Shown: positions 9,007 to 19,492 of the stretch, in pieces
Position numbering within the stretch: position 1 is the stretch's first letter
Layout of the letters: each line of letters starts with the position of its first letter
From: Blattabacterium sp. (Mastotermes darwiniensis) str. MADAR
GTDB lineage: Bacteria > Bacteroidota > Bacteroidia > Flavobacteriales > Blattabacteriaceae
Direction of reading: 5' to 3'
NCBI RefSeq assembly: GCF_000233435.1
Contig: NC_016146.1
Location: 523,249 to 587,248, forward strand
Length of the DNA: 64,000 bases
Position numbers and translations under genes: made by a program
Notes under the pieces: model-generated
The model's input: the letters and a program-made list of their open reading frames with translations, nothing else
Told to the model about the DNA's origin: nothing
Database searches by the model: none

Positions 9007-10581
9007 ATGAGTTCTCTAGAAAATTATGGAATATTGAATTCTTCAAATAATTGGCAATTATCCCCTGATGAATTGCAAAATATAATTTTACGAAACAAAA
9101 TGGGTATAGAAACTGAATCAGGAGTTTTGGCTATCTACACTGGTTTATTCACTGGACGTTCTCCCGCAGATAGATTTATAGTAAAGGATAGCATTACCGA
9201 AAAAAAAGTATGGTGGAATGATAAATTCAATCGATCTTTTGACCCTGAAAAATTCAATCAGTTATATAATAAAATAGTCAGATACCTATCTGGAAAAAAA
9301 TTATACATACGAGATTGTTTTTTATGTTCCGATAAGCGTTATCAACTGAATGTTCGTTCTATTAGTGAATATCCATGGTCGGATTTATTTGTCCACAATC
9401 TTTTTTTTAGAGTTCCCAAAAAAGGACAAATATTACCAGATTGGTTGTTGTTATGTACCCCTGGATTTCAAGCAAACCCAATAACAGATGGAACACGTAG
9501 TAAAAATTTCTCTATATTAAATTTCTACAAAAAAATTGTATTAATTGGAGGATCAGGATATACAGGAGAAATAAAAAAATCAATTTTTTCTGTACTAAAT
9601 TTTATACTCCCTAATAAAAAAGTACTACCTATGCATTGCTCTGCTAATATTGGAAAAATACAAAAAGATACAGCTCTTTTTTTTGGATTGTCTGGAACAG
9701 GAAAAACAACTATTTCCAATGATACCAACAGGAAATTAATAGGAGACGATGAACATGGATGGACTTCGGATAATATTATTTTCAATTTTGAAGGAGGTTG
9801 TTATGCCAAAATACTTGGAATTTCTAAAGAAAAAGAACCTATGATTTATCAATCTATCAGAAAAGGAGCCATGTTAGAAAATGTTCTTTTTAAAAAAGGG
9901 ACCAAAGAAGTGGATTTTTTCAATGATTCTATTACACAAAATATTAGAATAAGTTATCCTATATATTTCATAAATAATATTGAAAAAAAATTACTATCCT
10001 CTAATATTAGAAATATTTTCTTTCTAACCTATGATGCTTTCGGTGTATTACCCCCTATAGCAAAACTAAATAAAGCACAATCTGCTTATTATTTCTTATT
10101 GGGATATACTTCTAAAGTGGCTGGAACAGAATTGAACATAATAAAACCACAAGCTACTTTTTCTTCCTGTTTTGGAGCTCCATTCATGCCATTAAATCCT
10201 ATACAATACACAAAAATGCTAATAAAAAAATTAGATAATCCAAAAATAAATGTATGGATGGTAAATACAGGAATTATTTCCAGTGGAGATACCTCTGGTT
10301 CTCGTATTAAATTAAGAGATACACGAAAAATTGTCCAATGTGTTTTGAATGGGAGTCTATCTAGGGTTGATTATGAAAGATATCCAGTTTTCAATTTTTA
10401 TATTCCAAAATATTGTCCAGGAATATATTCAGATATTTTAAATCCAAAAAATACATGGAAAAATAAAAAAATGTATCAGGATCAATTAGAAAAACTTGTA
10501 AAAAAATTCATGAAACATTTTGATTTATACAGGAAATATACCAACAAAGAAATATTATCTGGAGAACCTAAAATAGGATAA
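9007..10581 (+). CDS. pckA: Phosphoenolpyruvate carboxykinase (ATP)
   Basis: Interconverts oxaloacetate plus ATP and phosphoenolpyruvate plus CO2 and ADP; it can run in gluconeogenesis from amino acids. 524 residues, normal length. The P-loop GLSGTGKTT is at about 227-235, followed by LIGDDEHGWT with the metal-binding Asp. RSPADRFIV and FSSCFGAPFMPLNP are further family blocks. Single gene with its own likely promoter, divergent from acpP. In an endosymbiont it would let carbon from host amino acids enter sugar and aromatic precursors. Confidence 0.97.
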   Translation: MSSLENYGILNSSNNWQLSPDELQNIILRNKMGIETESGVLAIYTGLFTGRSPADRFIVKDSITEKKVWWNDKFNRSFDPEKFNQLYNKIVRYLSGKKLYIRDCFLCSDKRYQLNVRSISEYPWSDLFVHNLFFRVPKKGQILPDWLLLCTPGFQANPITDGTRSKNFSILNFYKKIVLIGGSGYTGEIKKSIFSVLNFILPNKKVLPMHCSANIGKIQKDTALFFGLSGTGKTTISNDTNRKLIGDDEHGWTSDNIIFNFEGGCYAKILGISKEKEPMIYQSIRKGAMLENVLFKKGTKEVDFFNDSITQNIRISYPIYFINNIEKKLLSSNIRNIFFLTYDAFGVLPPIAKLNKAQSAYYFLLGYTSKVAGTELNIIKPQATFSSCFGAPFMPLNPIQYTKMLIKKLDNPKINVWMVNTGIISSGDTSGSRIKLRDTRKIVQCVLNGSLSRVDYERYPVFNFYIPKYCPGIYSDILNPKNTWKNKKMYQDQLEKLVKKFMKHFDLYRKYTNKEILSGEPKIG

Positions 10582-10587
10582 TAATTT

Positions 10588-11187
10588 TTATTTCATTTTC
10601 AAGAAAAGAAATTTCCTAATATATTTTCCCAAAATATCGTATTCCACATTAACAAAATTACCTACTTTCATGAAACGAAAATTTGTTTTTTCATAGGTAT
10701 AAGGAATAACAGATACACTAAATATGTAATTAGTGCATTTTTTTATTGTAAGACTAATTCCATTTACAGCAATAGATCCTTTTTCTACTACAAAAGAATC
10801 CAATTTTTTTTTGGATTTAAAAGAGAATAACCAACTTCCATTTTTTTTATTTATTTCAACAATTTTAGCTATTGTATCTACATGTCCTTGCACTAAATGT
10901 CCATTCACCCTTTCATGAAGTTTCATTCCACGTTCCAAATTAACTTCATCTTTTATTTTTAAAAAATATAAATTGGTGCAACGTAAAGTTTCTTCCGAAG
11001 CCATTACTGAATAATTTTTTTTGTTAACCTCTATGAGAGTTAAACATATTCCATTATGAGAAATACTTTGATTAATTTTAATCTGATCAAAAAATGGATT
11101 TTTAAAAGTAATATATAGATTATTTTTTTTACGATTTAATTGTTGTACTTGGGTAGTACATTCTATAATCCCATTAAACATATTCAT
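10588..11187 (-). CDS. ribE: Riboflavin synthase, alpha type
   Basis: Last step of riboflavin synthesis: dismutation of two 6,7-dimethyl-8-ribityllumazine. 199 residues made of two lumazine-binding repeats of about 95 residues. The first begins MFNGIIE; the second contains FVVEKGSIAVNGISLTI. The start could be the ATG at 11187 (MNMFNGI) or the one at 11181 (MFNGI), the latter closer to the usual N-terminus. Convergent with pckA (7-base gap) and divergent from pdxA. Confidence 0.93.
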   Translation of the reverse strand: MNMFNGIIECTTQVQQLNRKKNNLYITFKNPFFDQIKINQSISHNGICLTLIEVNKKNYSVMASEETLRCTNLYFLKIKDEVNLERGMKLHERVNGHLVQGHVDTIAKIVEINKKNGSWLFSFKSKKKLDSFVVEKGSIAVNGISLTIKKCTNYIFSVSVIPYTYEKTNFRFMKVGNFVNVEYDILGKYIRKFLFLKMK

Positions 11188-11211
11188 AATTTTTTTTAAA
11201 TTAAAACATAA

Positions 11212-12255
11212 ATGAATTATAGAAAAAAAAAAATAAGAGTAGGAATTTCCACAGGAGATATAAATGGAATAGGAATAGAAATCTTTTTAAAAGTATGTCG
11301 TAAAAAGAAACTTTTGGATTTCTTTACCCCAATATTATTTGGATCTACAAAATTATGTTCTTATTATGAAAAAATTCTGAATATTGAGTTAAATAATATA
11401 CGAGAAATAAAAAATTTAAAAGAAGTTGTTGATTATAAAATCAATGTTTTAAATATTTGGAAAGAGGATATTAGATTTGACTCAATAAAAATAAATCCTG
11501 AATCAGGAAAATATCCTATTTTATCTTTAAAAAAAGCAGTAAAAGCTTTAAAAGAAGGAAAAATAGATGTTCTTGTTACAGCTCCTGTCAACAAAAAATG
11601 GATGAATTTTAAAGGATTCCATTTTTTAGGTCATACAGAATATTTACAAACCCTTTTAGAAGGAGAATCCTTAATGTTAATGATTCATGATACCTTAAAA
11701 ATAGCTTTAGTGACTAATCATTTATCATTAAAAAATGTTAGTTCTGAAATAACTATAAAAAAAATTATAAAATCCATAAAAATTTTACATCAATCTTTAA
11801 TAGTGGATTTTTCTATAGAAAAACCTAAAATTGCGGTTTTAGGATGCAATCCTCACTCTGGAGAAAATGGATTATTAGGAGAAGAAGAAAAAACTCAAAT
11901 TAAACCAGCTATTGATAGTTTATTTCAAAAAAAAGGATTATTAGTTTTCGGTCCTTATTCTCCAGATGGATTTTTTGGGAATCATAACTATCGAAATTTT
12001 GATGCAGTTTTAGCCATGTACCATGATCAAGGATTAATTCCTTTTAAAATATTAACCTTTAATGAAGGAGTAAATTTTACAGCTGGTCTTTCTCATATAC
12101 GTACTTCTCCAGATCATGGAGTAGCGTATGATATTGCAAAAAAAGGAAAAGCTAATGAAAAATCTTTTGAAGAAGCTATTTTTAGTGCTATAAAAATATT
12201 CAACAATAGAAAAGAATACATGAAAATTGTTTCTTCAAAATATAAATCTCTATAA
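11212..12255 (+). CDS. pdxA: 4-hydroxythreonine-4-phosphate dehydrogenase
   Basis: NAD-dependent oxidation of 4-phosphohydroxy-L-threonine in pyridoxal phosphate synthesis. 347 residues. GISTGDINGIGIE at the N-terminus, TAPVNKKW and FLGHTEYLQ in the middle and MYHDQGLIPFK near residue 270 supply the conserved metal-binding His and Asp residues. With pdxJ (61911) and pdxH (34400) this gives three B6 steps in one window, each at a separate locus. Its 3' end overlaps that of atpC by six bases. Confidence 0.95.
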   Translation: MNYRKKKIRVGISTGDINGIGIEIFLKVCRKKKLLDFFTPILFGSTKLCSYYEKILNIELNNIREIKNLKEVVDYKINVLNIWKEDIRFDSIKINPESGKYPILSLKKAVKALKEGKIDVLVTAPVNKKWMNFKGFHFLGHTEYLQTLLEGESLMLMIHDTLKIALVTNHLSLKNVSSEITIKKIIKSIKILHQSLIVDFSIEKPKIAVLGCNPHSGENGLLGEEEKTQIKPAIDSLFQKKGLLVFGPYSPDGFFGNHNYRNFDAVLAMYHDQGLIPFKILTFNEGVNFTAGLSHIRTSPDHGVAYDIAKKGKANEKSFEEAIFSAIKIFNNRKEYMKIVSSKYKSL

Positions 12256-12483
12256 AATAACAACAATTACATTTTTTTTTACTTGTAAAAAACCTCCATT
12301 TATTTTCATTTTAAAATCTTTATTATGGTGACTTATTTTTATTAATCCATATCCCAATACAGAGATAAGTGGAGCATGATTTTCTAATATTTGAAAATAA
12401 CCATCTAATCCAGGAACTGTAATAGAGTTGACTTTTTCATCCTGATACAAGATTTTTTCAAAATCAATAATTGTTATCTGCAC
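12250..12483 (-). CDS. atpC: ATP synthase epsilon subunit, short form
   Basis: Part of the F1 central stalk. 77 residues holding only the N-terminal beta-sandwich (DGYFQILENHAPLISVLGYG). The C-terminal helical hairpin of longer epsilon subunits, which in E. coli-type enzymes inhibits ATP hydrolysis, is absent. Short epsilons are common in Bacteroidota, so this is probably complete. It lies 15 bases downstream of atpD; the other ATP synthase genes are not in this window. Confidence 0.9.
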   Translation of the reverse strand: MQITIIDFEKILYQDEKVNSITVPGLDGYFQILENHAPLISVLGYGLIKISHHNKDFKMKINGGFLQVKKNVIVVIL

Positions 12484-12498
12484 GTTAAAATATTTTTT

Positions 12499-14031
<1,533 letters not shown>

Positions 14032-14065
14032 CTATACAATATACGGGTAGTATATGTGAATCATA

Positions 14066-14073
14066 TATATTTG
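14066..14073 (+). promoter_or_regulatory. Putative -7 promoter element for ribF
   Basis: TATATTTG matches TAnnTTTG and ends 28 bases before the TTG start of ribF, close to the spacing seen for nadK, acpP and pckA. No clear -33 box was found. Confidence 0.38.
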
Positions 14074-14100
14074 TAAATATAAATTTTAAGATAAAAAATT

Positions 14101-15057
14101 TTGAAAATTTATTCATTCATTGATGAATTTTCTTCCTTTTTACCGTGTGTATTTACACTCGGTTTTTTTGATGGAGTTCACATAGGACATAAAAAAGTAA
14201 TTCAAAATTTAGTCCTTAGAGCAAGAGTAATAAAATATTGTTCGGTCCTACTAACTTTTAATCCGCATCCAAAAAAAGTTTTGAATCCAGAAAAAAAATT
14301 TTTTTATTTAAATACTCTTTCTGAAAGAATTTATCATATCAAAAAAACAGGAATCGAAAACTTGATCATTCATCCCTTTACCATAAATTTTTCAAAATTA
14401 AGTACAAAAGATTTTTTTCAAAAAATTTTGTTTTCCAAAATAAAAATCAAGAAAATCATAACAGGATACGATTCTCATTTAGGAAAAAATAGAGATGGAA
14501 CATTTCATCAAATCAGAGAATTTTCTAAATTATATGGTTTTGAACTATATAAAGTCAACCCCTGTATATTAGAAAATAAAATCGTTAGTTCTACCAATAT
14601 ACGAAAATCTCTTCTAAAAGGAAATATAGAATGGGCTAATAAAGCTTTAGGTTATTGCTATACATTATCTGGATACGTAGTAAGAGGAACAGGAATAGGA
14701 AAAATATTAGATTTTCCAACGGCCAATATTCAAATAAATAAAAATAAATTAATTCCAAAAAAAGGAGTTTATGCTGTAAAAATTCATTATTCAAATCATA
14801 TTTATAAAGGAATGATGAATATAGGAGTACGTCCTACTATTGATAAAAAAAATCAAAAAATAAAAATTGAAGTACATTTTTTTGATTTTTATCAAAACAT
14901 TTATGGGAAAAAAATTAAGGTTATAATAGTTCAAATAATTCGCGAAGAAAAGGAATTTAATACACTTCATGATTTAAAAGAACAAATTCAACGAGATCAA
15001 ATAAAAATAAAAAATATTTTTAAAAAAAAATCTTTCGAATCAAATTATTTATTGTGA
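14101..15057 (+). CDS. ribF: Bifunctional riboflavin kinase / FAD synthetase
   Basis: Phosphorylates riboflavin to FMN, then adenylates it to FAD. 318 residues. The N-terminal nucleotidyltransferase half has TLGFFDGVHIGHKKVI (HIGH-like motif), SVLLTFNPHPK, and SSTNIRKSLL. The C-terminal kinase half has GIGKILDFPTANI and GVYAVKIHY. The frame opens at a TTG directly before KIYSFIDEF; no nearby ATG fits, so TTG is the likely start. It overlaps the next gene by four bases (GTGA). With ribE it covers the end of flavin cofactor synthesis. Confidence 0.93.
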   Translation: MKIYSFIDEFSSFLPCVFTLGFFDGVHIGHKKVIQNLVLRARVIKYCSVLLTFNPHPKKVLNPEKKFFYLNTLSERIYHIKKTGIENLIIHPFTINFSKLSTKDFFQKILFSKIKIKKIITGYDSHLGKNRDGTFHQIREFSKLYGFELYKVNPCILENKIVSSTNIRKSLLKGNIEWANKALGYCYTLSGYVVRGTGIGKILDFPTANIQINKNKLIPKKGVYAVKIHYSNHIYKGMMNIGVRPTIDKKNQKIKIEVHFFDFYQNIYGKKIKVIIVQIIREEKEFNTLHDLKEQIQRDQIKIKNIFKKKSFESNYLL

Positions 15058-17768
15058 TAAAAAAAATAGACAGAATCATTCAACATTTATTGAAACAAAA
15101 AAAATATATAGAAAAAAAATTATTATTGGTTTCATTTAACGATTCTCTTATAGAATATTTTAAAGAAAAATACCAAAAATATGGGATTTTCACAGAAATT
15201 TATACAATGGAAAAACTATTAGAAAAAATATCCGGATTATCTTCCTTTCATAAATCTTATATTCTATTTTATTTCTTTTATATATTAAAAAAAAGAAATA
15301 GTTATTTATCCAGAAGTTTTAATGATTTTTTGAAATGGGCTCCTGATATTTTAAATGATTTTCAGGATTTGGATTTTAACTTAATAAATATTGAGTACTT
15401 TTTTACTTATATCATTTCTACAGAAAAAATTAAAAAATGGAATCCTAATAATATAGAAAAAAACTTAGTAGGAAAAAATAATCTATTTTGGAATGAAATT
15501 TATAAATCCTATAAAATTCTTCAAGATATTCTTTTAAAAAAAGGGATTGGTTATAATGGAATGATTTTCAGAATAGCTATTCATCGTTTAAAAAATTTTT
15601 TATCCAATAACTTAGATACACGAATAATTTTATTTTTTTCCAGATTTCATCTATTAAACAAATGTGAGAAAATATTCATAAAAAAAATTATTCAATTAGA
15701 TAAAGGATCCATATACAATTTGAATTTGGAAGAAAAAAATATGCTAATAAAAAAAATTTCTGATTTGTGCATCAAAAAAAAAACTTCAATAAACAATATC
15801 AATCCTAATAAAATAAAAATTATCAGAGTTTCTAAAGAAGTAGAACAAGTCAAAATAGTAGAAAAATTAGTTCATCAATTGATCCAGAATGGAAAAAAAC
15901 CCAATCAAATTGTTTTAATTTTAGGAGACAAATATTTAACCATTCCTTTGTTATATTCTATAAAAAATATATTAGGAATTCCTATATCTATATTCACAGA
16001 TTTTCCATTAAAAACACTTCCTATTCATCATACATTTCATTCAATTTTTCAATTATTGTTAAAAAAGGAAAAAATGAAAAATTTTTATGGAAAAGATATA
16101 CTAAGAGTCTTATACGATGGATATATCCAAAAATTTTTTATCAAAAAAAATTTATCATTTTTAGATGAATTCAACAAATATCATTCAAATTTTGTTTCTG
16201 AATCTATAATGAATAAATATCTATTCAAAAATATAAACAATAAACTAAATATAATTTTTCAGATACCAACTTATGATACAAAAAAATGCATTATTGGTCT
16301 TATGAGTTTTATTACAGAATTTAAAATTTTGTTGTGTAAAAATGCACCAAAACATTTATTCGAATTAAAATTCCTTTCCAAATTAGAAGTCTATATGCAA
16401 AAACTGAAAATATTAGTTAGAAAAACAGAAACTTACTTTTTTGGAATTAAAGATATATTTAACATTTATCAACAATTTATAAAGACAGAGAAAATATCCT
16501 ATATATGTAAAGATACAAAAGGTTTACATATAAGAGTATTTATGGATTCGTATTTTGAAAATTTTGAAAATACGATTATGACTTCTGTCAACGAAGGTTT
16601 TATTCCACCAGATAAAAAAATATATAATACTTTTATTCCTTTGGATATTCGTAATAAACTAAATTTTTCCATTTTTCAGGAAAATGAAGAGATTTATTGT
16701 CATTATTTTATAAAAATTTTGAATAATTCAAAAAATACTTATTTAATCTACAAAAATAAACCGGACGAACTTAATTCTGGAGAAAAGAGTCGTTTTATTC
16801 ATCAAATAGAAATGAATTCAAATTTTTCCATGGAAAAAAAAAATAATTTTACATTTAATCTTTTAAATTCGTCAAAAAAAAACCCTTTTGTGATAAAAAA
16901 AACGAAATCAATGATTCGACGTTTGTATGAAATAGCCGATCAGGGTTTATCTCCTTCTTCCATACTTTTGTATAATTATAATCCTCTTTCTTTTTATTAC
17001 AAAAAAGTACTCGGATTGAAAAATATAGAAAAAAAATCCATCAAACAAGAAACAGGAAAAATCATACACAAAATATTAGAAGTTTTATATCATCCCATTA
17101 AAGGAAATTTTATTACTTTAGATTGGATAAATAAAATGAAAAATAATTATGAATATATTACAAAAAATATTTTATCAAAAACTATAAAAAGTTCTTTTTT
17201 GGAGGGAAAAAATATTTTTCTATATTCTATAATAAAAAATTATATACAAAATTTTATTAATTGGGAGGAAAAATTGGTTCATCAAGGACATAAAATTTTT
17301 CTAAAAGAAATAGAAATTCATGCATCTACAAGATTAGATATAGGATTTCATCAAGTAAATTTATACGGAATTATAGATCGTATAGACGAATATAATGGGA
17401 TGACACGTATTATTGATTACAAAATAGGAATATCCCAAAAACAAAAAATACATATTTCTTTGGATAAAATTGAAAATATATTCCAAGATCCTAATCACGG
17501 AAATACAATGCAATTACTTATTTATATGTATTTATTATGGTTTAAATCTGGATACAAAAAAAAATCTACAATAATTTCTCTTGTTTCACCAGAAAAACAT
17601 AAAAAAGATTCAATCTTAACAATTCCCATAAATTTTTTTCATCAAAAAAAAAATAATATCACCTATGAAAGTTATGTAAAAATTTTTCTACCACATTTAA
17701 TTAAAAGAATTTCTGAAATATTGGATCCAAAAATACCAATTCAAGAAAAAATAAATAGGTATGTTTGA
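15054..17768 (+). CDS. AddB/RecB-type PD-(D/E)XK nuclease family protein
   Basis: Large (904 residues) protein of the class found beside UvrD-type helicases in Bacteroidota, probably the AddB-like partner in recombinational repair of double-strand breaks. The C-terminal nuclease domain has GKIIHKI near 667-673, LYGIIDRIDEY near 770 and IIDYKIG near 786, the RecB-family nuclease motifs. TSVNEGFIPPDKKIYN resembles a helicase motif of the AddB/RecC class. I see no Walker A motif at the N-terminus, so it should not be an active helicase alone. The expected AddA/RecB-type helicase is not in this window. The GTG start overlaps ribF by four bases. Divergent and very lysine/isoleucine rich. Confidence 0.75.
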   Translation: MIKKIDRIIQHLLKQKKYIEKKLLLVSFNDSLIEYFKEKYQKYGIFTEIYTMEKLLEKISGLSSFHKSYILFYFFYILKKRNSYLSRSFNDFLKWAPDILNDFQDLDFNLINIEYFFTYIISTEKIKKWNPNNIEKNLVGKNNLFWNEIYKSYKILQDILLKKGIGYNGMIFRIAIHRLKNFLSNNLDTRIILFFSRFHLLNKCEKIFIKKIIQLDKGSIYNLNLEEKNMLIKKISDLCIKKKTSINNINPNKIKIIRVSKEVEQVKIVEKLVHQLIQNGKKPNQIVLILGDKYLTIPLLYSIKNILGIPISIFTDFPLKTLPIHHTFHSIFQLLLKKEKMKNFYGKDILRVLYDGYIQKFFIKKNLSFLDEFNKYHSNFVSESIMNKYLFKNINNKLNIIFQIPTYDTKKCIIGLMSFITEFKILLCKNAPKHLFELKFLSKLEVYMQKLKILVRKTETYFFGIKDIFNIYQQFIKTEKISYICKDTKGLHIRVFMDSYFENFENTIMTSVNEGFIPPDKKIYNTFIPLDIRNKLNFSIFQENEEIYCHYFIKILNNSKNTYLIYKNKPDELNSGEKSRFIHQIEMNSNFSMEKKNNFTFNLLNSSKKNPFVIKKTKSMIRRLYEIADQGLSPSSILLYNYNPLSFYYKKVLGLKNIEKKSIKQETGKIIHKILEVLYHPIKGNFITLDWINKMKNNYEYITKNILSKTIKSSFLEGKNIFLYSIIKNYIQNFINWEEKLVHQGHKIFLKEIEIHASTRLDIGFHQVNLYGIIDRIDEYNGMTRIIDYKIGISQKQKIHISLDKIENIFQDPNHGNTMQLLIYMYLLWFKSGYKKKSTIISLVSPEKHKKDSILTIPINFFHQKKNNITYESYVKIFLPHLIKRISEILDPKIPIQEKINRYV

Positions 17769-17774
17769 TGCTGA

Positions 17775-17790
17775 ATTCTATTTATAGAAT
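17775..17790. terminator. Small hairpin between convergent genes
   Basis: ATTCTA, loop TTTA, TAGAAT: a perfect six-base stem at the convergent junction of the nuclease gene and the 17782 gene. It covers the stop codon of the latter. No U tract follows, so terminator function is uncertain. Confidence 0.3.
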
Positions 17791-18120
17791 CCATATGGTT
17801 TTGAAAAAAAGAATCATAAAATACGATAAAAAAAAATTAATGATTGTTCTAAACGAATTCAATATGTTGATATTAATAACAAAATAAATAAATAGATTCA
17901 CATTATAAAATAACTGTAAAATAACAATCCATACAATAAAATATGGTTTTTTATTTATAGTTGACCACAAACAAAGAAAGAAAAAAAGACTATTAACAGG
18001 CAATAAAAGAATATATAATAAAAGAAAATTTTTTTCATCAAAAAAAAAATTACAAACTATAATATGAATAGTTCCAAAAAAAAAAGTTGAAAAATTATAT
18101 CCTATAATTTTTTTTATCAT
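17782..18120 (-). CDS. Small hypothetical membrane protein
   Basis: 112 residues, not recognised. Almost the whole protein is hydrophobic and aromatic, with about four likely membrane segments (around 8-24, 32-50, 60-80 and 90-110) separated by short charged loops such as INKKP and FFDEKN. It is convergent with the nuclease gene and divergent from tyrS (52-base gap). Such short four-helix proteins occur in several Bacteroidota families, but I cannot assign one. The base composition of this region is extreme, so a chance frame is possible, although the clean ATG and regular helix pattern favour a gene. Confidence 0.55.
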   Translation of the reverse strand: MIKKIIGYNFSTFFFGTIHIIVCNFFFDEKNFLLLYILLLPVNSLFFFLCLWSTINKKPYFIVWIVILQLFYNVNLFIYFVININILNSFRTIINFFLSYFMILFFKTIWIL

Positions 18121-18172
18121 TTTTAAATAAATGTGTCTAAAAAAATCTATAAAATAATGTTACTATAATTTC

Positions 18173-19468
18173 ATGAAAAACATTATTGATGAACTCTCTT
18201 GGAGAGGGTTGATCCAAAATAAAGTTCCTGGTGTAGAAAAACAATTAAAAAAATGTACTACTCTATATATTGGATTCGATCCTACTTCTGATTCCTTACA
18301 CTTAGGAAGCTTGCTTTCCATTATTGTATTAATTCATTTTCAAAAAATGGGGCATAAATCCTTGATATTGATTGGAGGAGCCACTGGTCTTATAGGAGAT
18401 CCATCGTATAAATATGATAGAAGATCTTTTTTTAGTAAAGAAACTTTATACAAAAATATAGAATCTATAAAAAAACAACTTTGTAAGTTGTTACATTTTC
18501 ATTCAGAAGAAGTAGAATTTTTAGACAATTTTAATTGGATGAAAAATATTTATATTTTGGATTTTCTACGTGATATAGGAAAACACTTGACTGTAAGTTA
18601 TATGATAACTAAAGATTCTGTTAAAAAACGTATTAAAAATAACGGAATTTCTTTTACTGAATTTACTTATTCCCTTATCCAAGGATATGATTTTCTTTAT
18701 TTAAATAAAGAAAAAAATTGTCTCCTACAAATAGGAGGATCCGATCAATGGGGTAATATAACCACTGGAATAGAACTTATTAGAAAAATAACAGGAAAAA
18801 AAGCATATGGAATCACCTTTCCTTTAGTAACAAGAAATAATGGAATAAAATTTGGAAAAAGTGAAGAAGGGGAAAATATATGGTTAGACCATAATAAAAC
18901 TTCTCCATATAAATTTTATCAATTCTTGATGAATATTTCGGATATGGAGATTGAAAAATTTATCAGAATTTATACTTTCTTACCGAAAGAAAAAATTGAT
19001 ACATTAATTTCAAAACATAGAAAGAATCCTGAAAAAAGATTTTTGCAAAAAAAAGTAGCTTCTGAAATAACTCAATGGGTACATGGAAAAGAATCCTATG
19101 AAAAAATTGTGAAAATTTCAAATATTTTATTTGAAAAAGAATATACATACTTATTATCTTTAGATGAAAAAATTTTTATTTCTATATATGAGAATCTCCC
19201 ACATATGATTTTATCTCATCAAGAATTTGAAAAAGGAATTCTTTTATTAGATTTGTTAAAAAAAAGTAGTTTTTTCAATTCTAAAAGTGAAGCTAAACGA
19301 GCTTTAAATTTTAATTCCATCTTTATCAATAAAAAACTTATTAAAGAAAATATATTGCTCAAAAAAGAAAATATAATAGGAAAAAAATATATTTTACTAC
19401 AATTTGGAAAAAAAAATTTTTTTATGATAAAAATTGAATCCAACGAAAAAAAACATATTCATTCCTGA
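18173..19468 (+). CDS. tyrS: Tyrosyl-tRNA synthetase
   Basis: Charges tRNA-Tyr. 431 residues. GFDPTSDSLHLGSLLSI near 34-50 holds the HIGH-class motif. GGSDQWGNITTG binds tyrosine. KFGKSEEG near 226-232 is the KMSKS-class loop. The C-terminal S4-like domain includes SSFFNSKSEAKRALNFNSIF. It ends with TGA immediately before a hairpin shared with convergent clpB. Confidence 0.97.
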   Translation: MKNIIDELSWRGLIQNKVPGVEKQLKKCTTLYIGFDPTSDSLHLGSLLSIIVLIHFQKMGHKSLILIGGATGLIGDPSYKYDRRSFFSKETLYKNIESIKKQLCKLLHFHSEEVEFLDNFNWMKNIYILDFLRDIGKHLTVSYMITKDSVKKRIKNNGISFTEFTYSLIQGYDFLYLNKEKNCLLQIGGSDQWGNITTGIELIRKITGKKAYGITFPLVTRNNGIKFGKSEEGENIWLDHNKTSPYKFYQFLMNISDMEIEKFIRIYTFLPKEKIDTLISKHRKNPEKRFLQKKVASEITQWVHGKESYEKIVKISNILFEKEYTYLLSLDEKIFISIYENLPHMILSHQEFEKGILLLDLLKKSSFFNSKSEAKRALNFNSIFINKKLIKENILLKKENIIGKKYILLQFGKKNFFMIKIESNEKKHIHS

Positions 19469-19486
19469 AAAAAAGAGGTCTTTTTT
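19469..19486. terminator. Bidirectional terminator between tyrS and clpB
   Basis: A run AAAAAAG, a four-base loop AGGT, then CTTTTTT. The stem is symmetrical and gives a U tract on either strand. It sits right after the tyrS stop and just beyond the clpB stop, as expected for a shared terminator of convergent genes. Confidence 0.5.
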
Positions 19487-19492
19487 GTGTAA

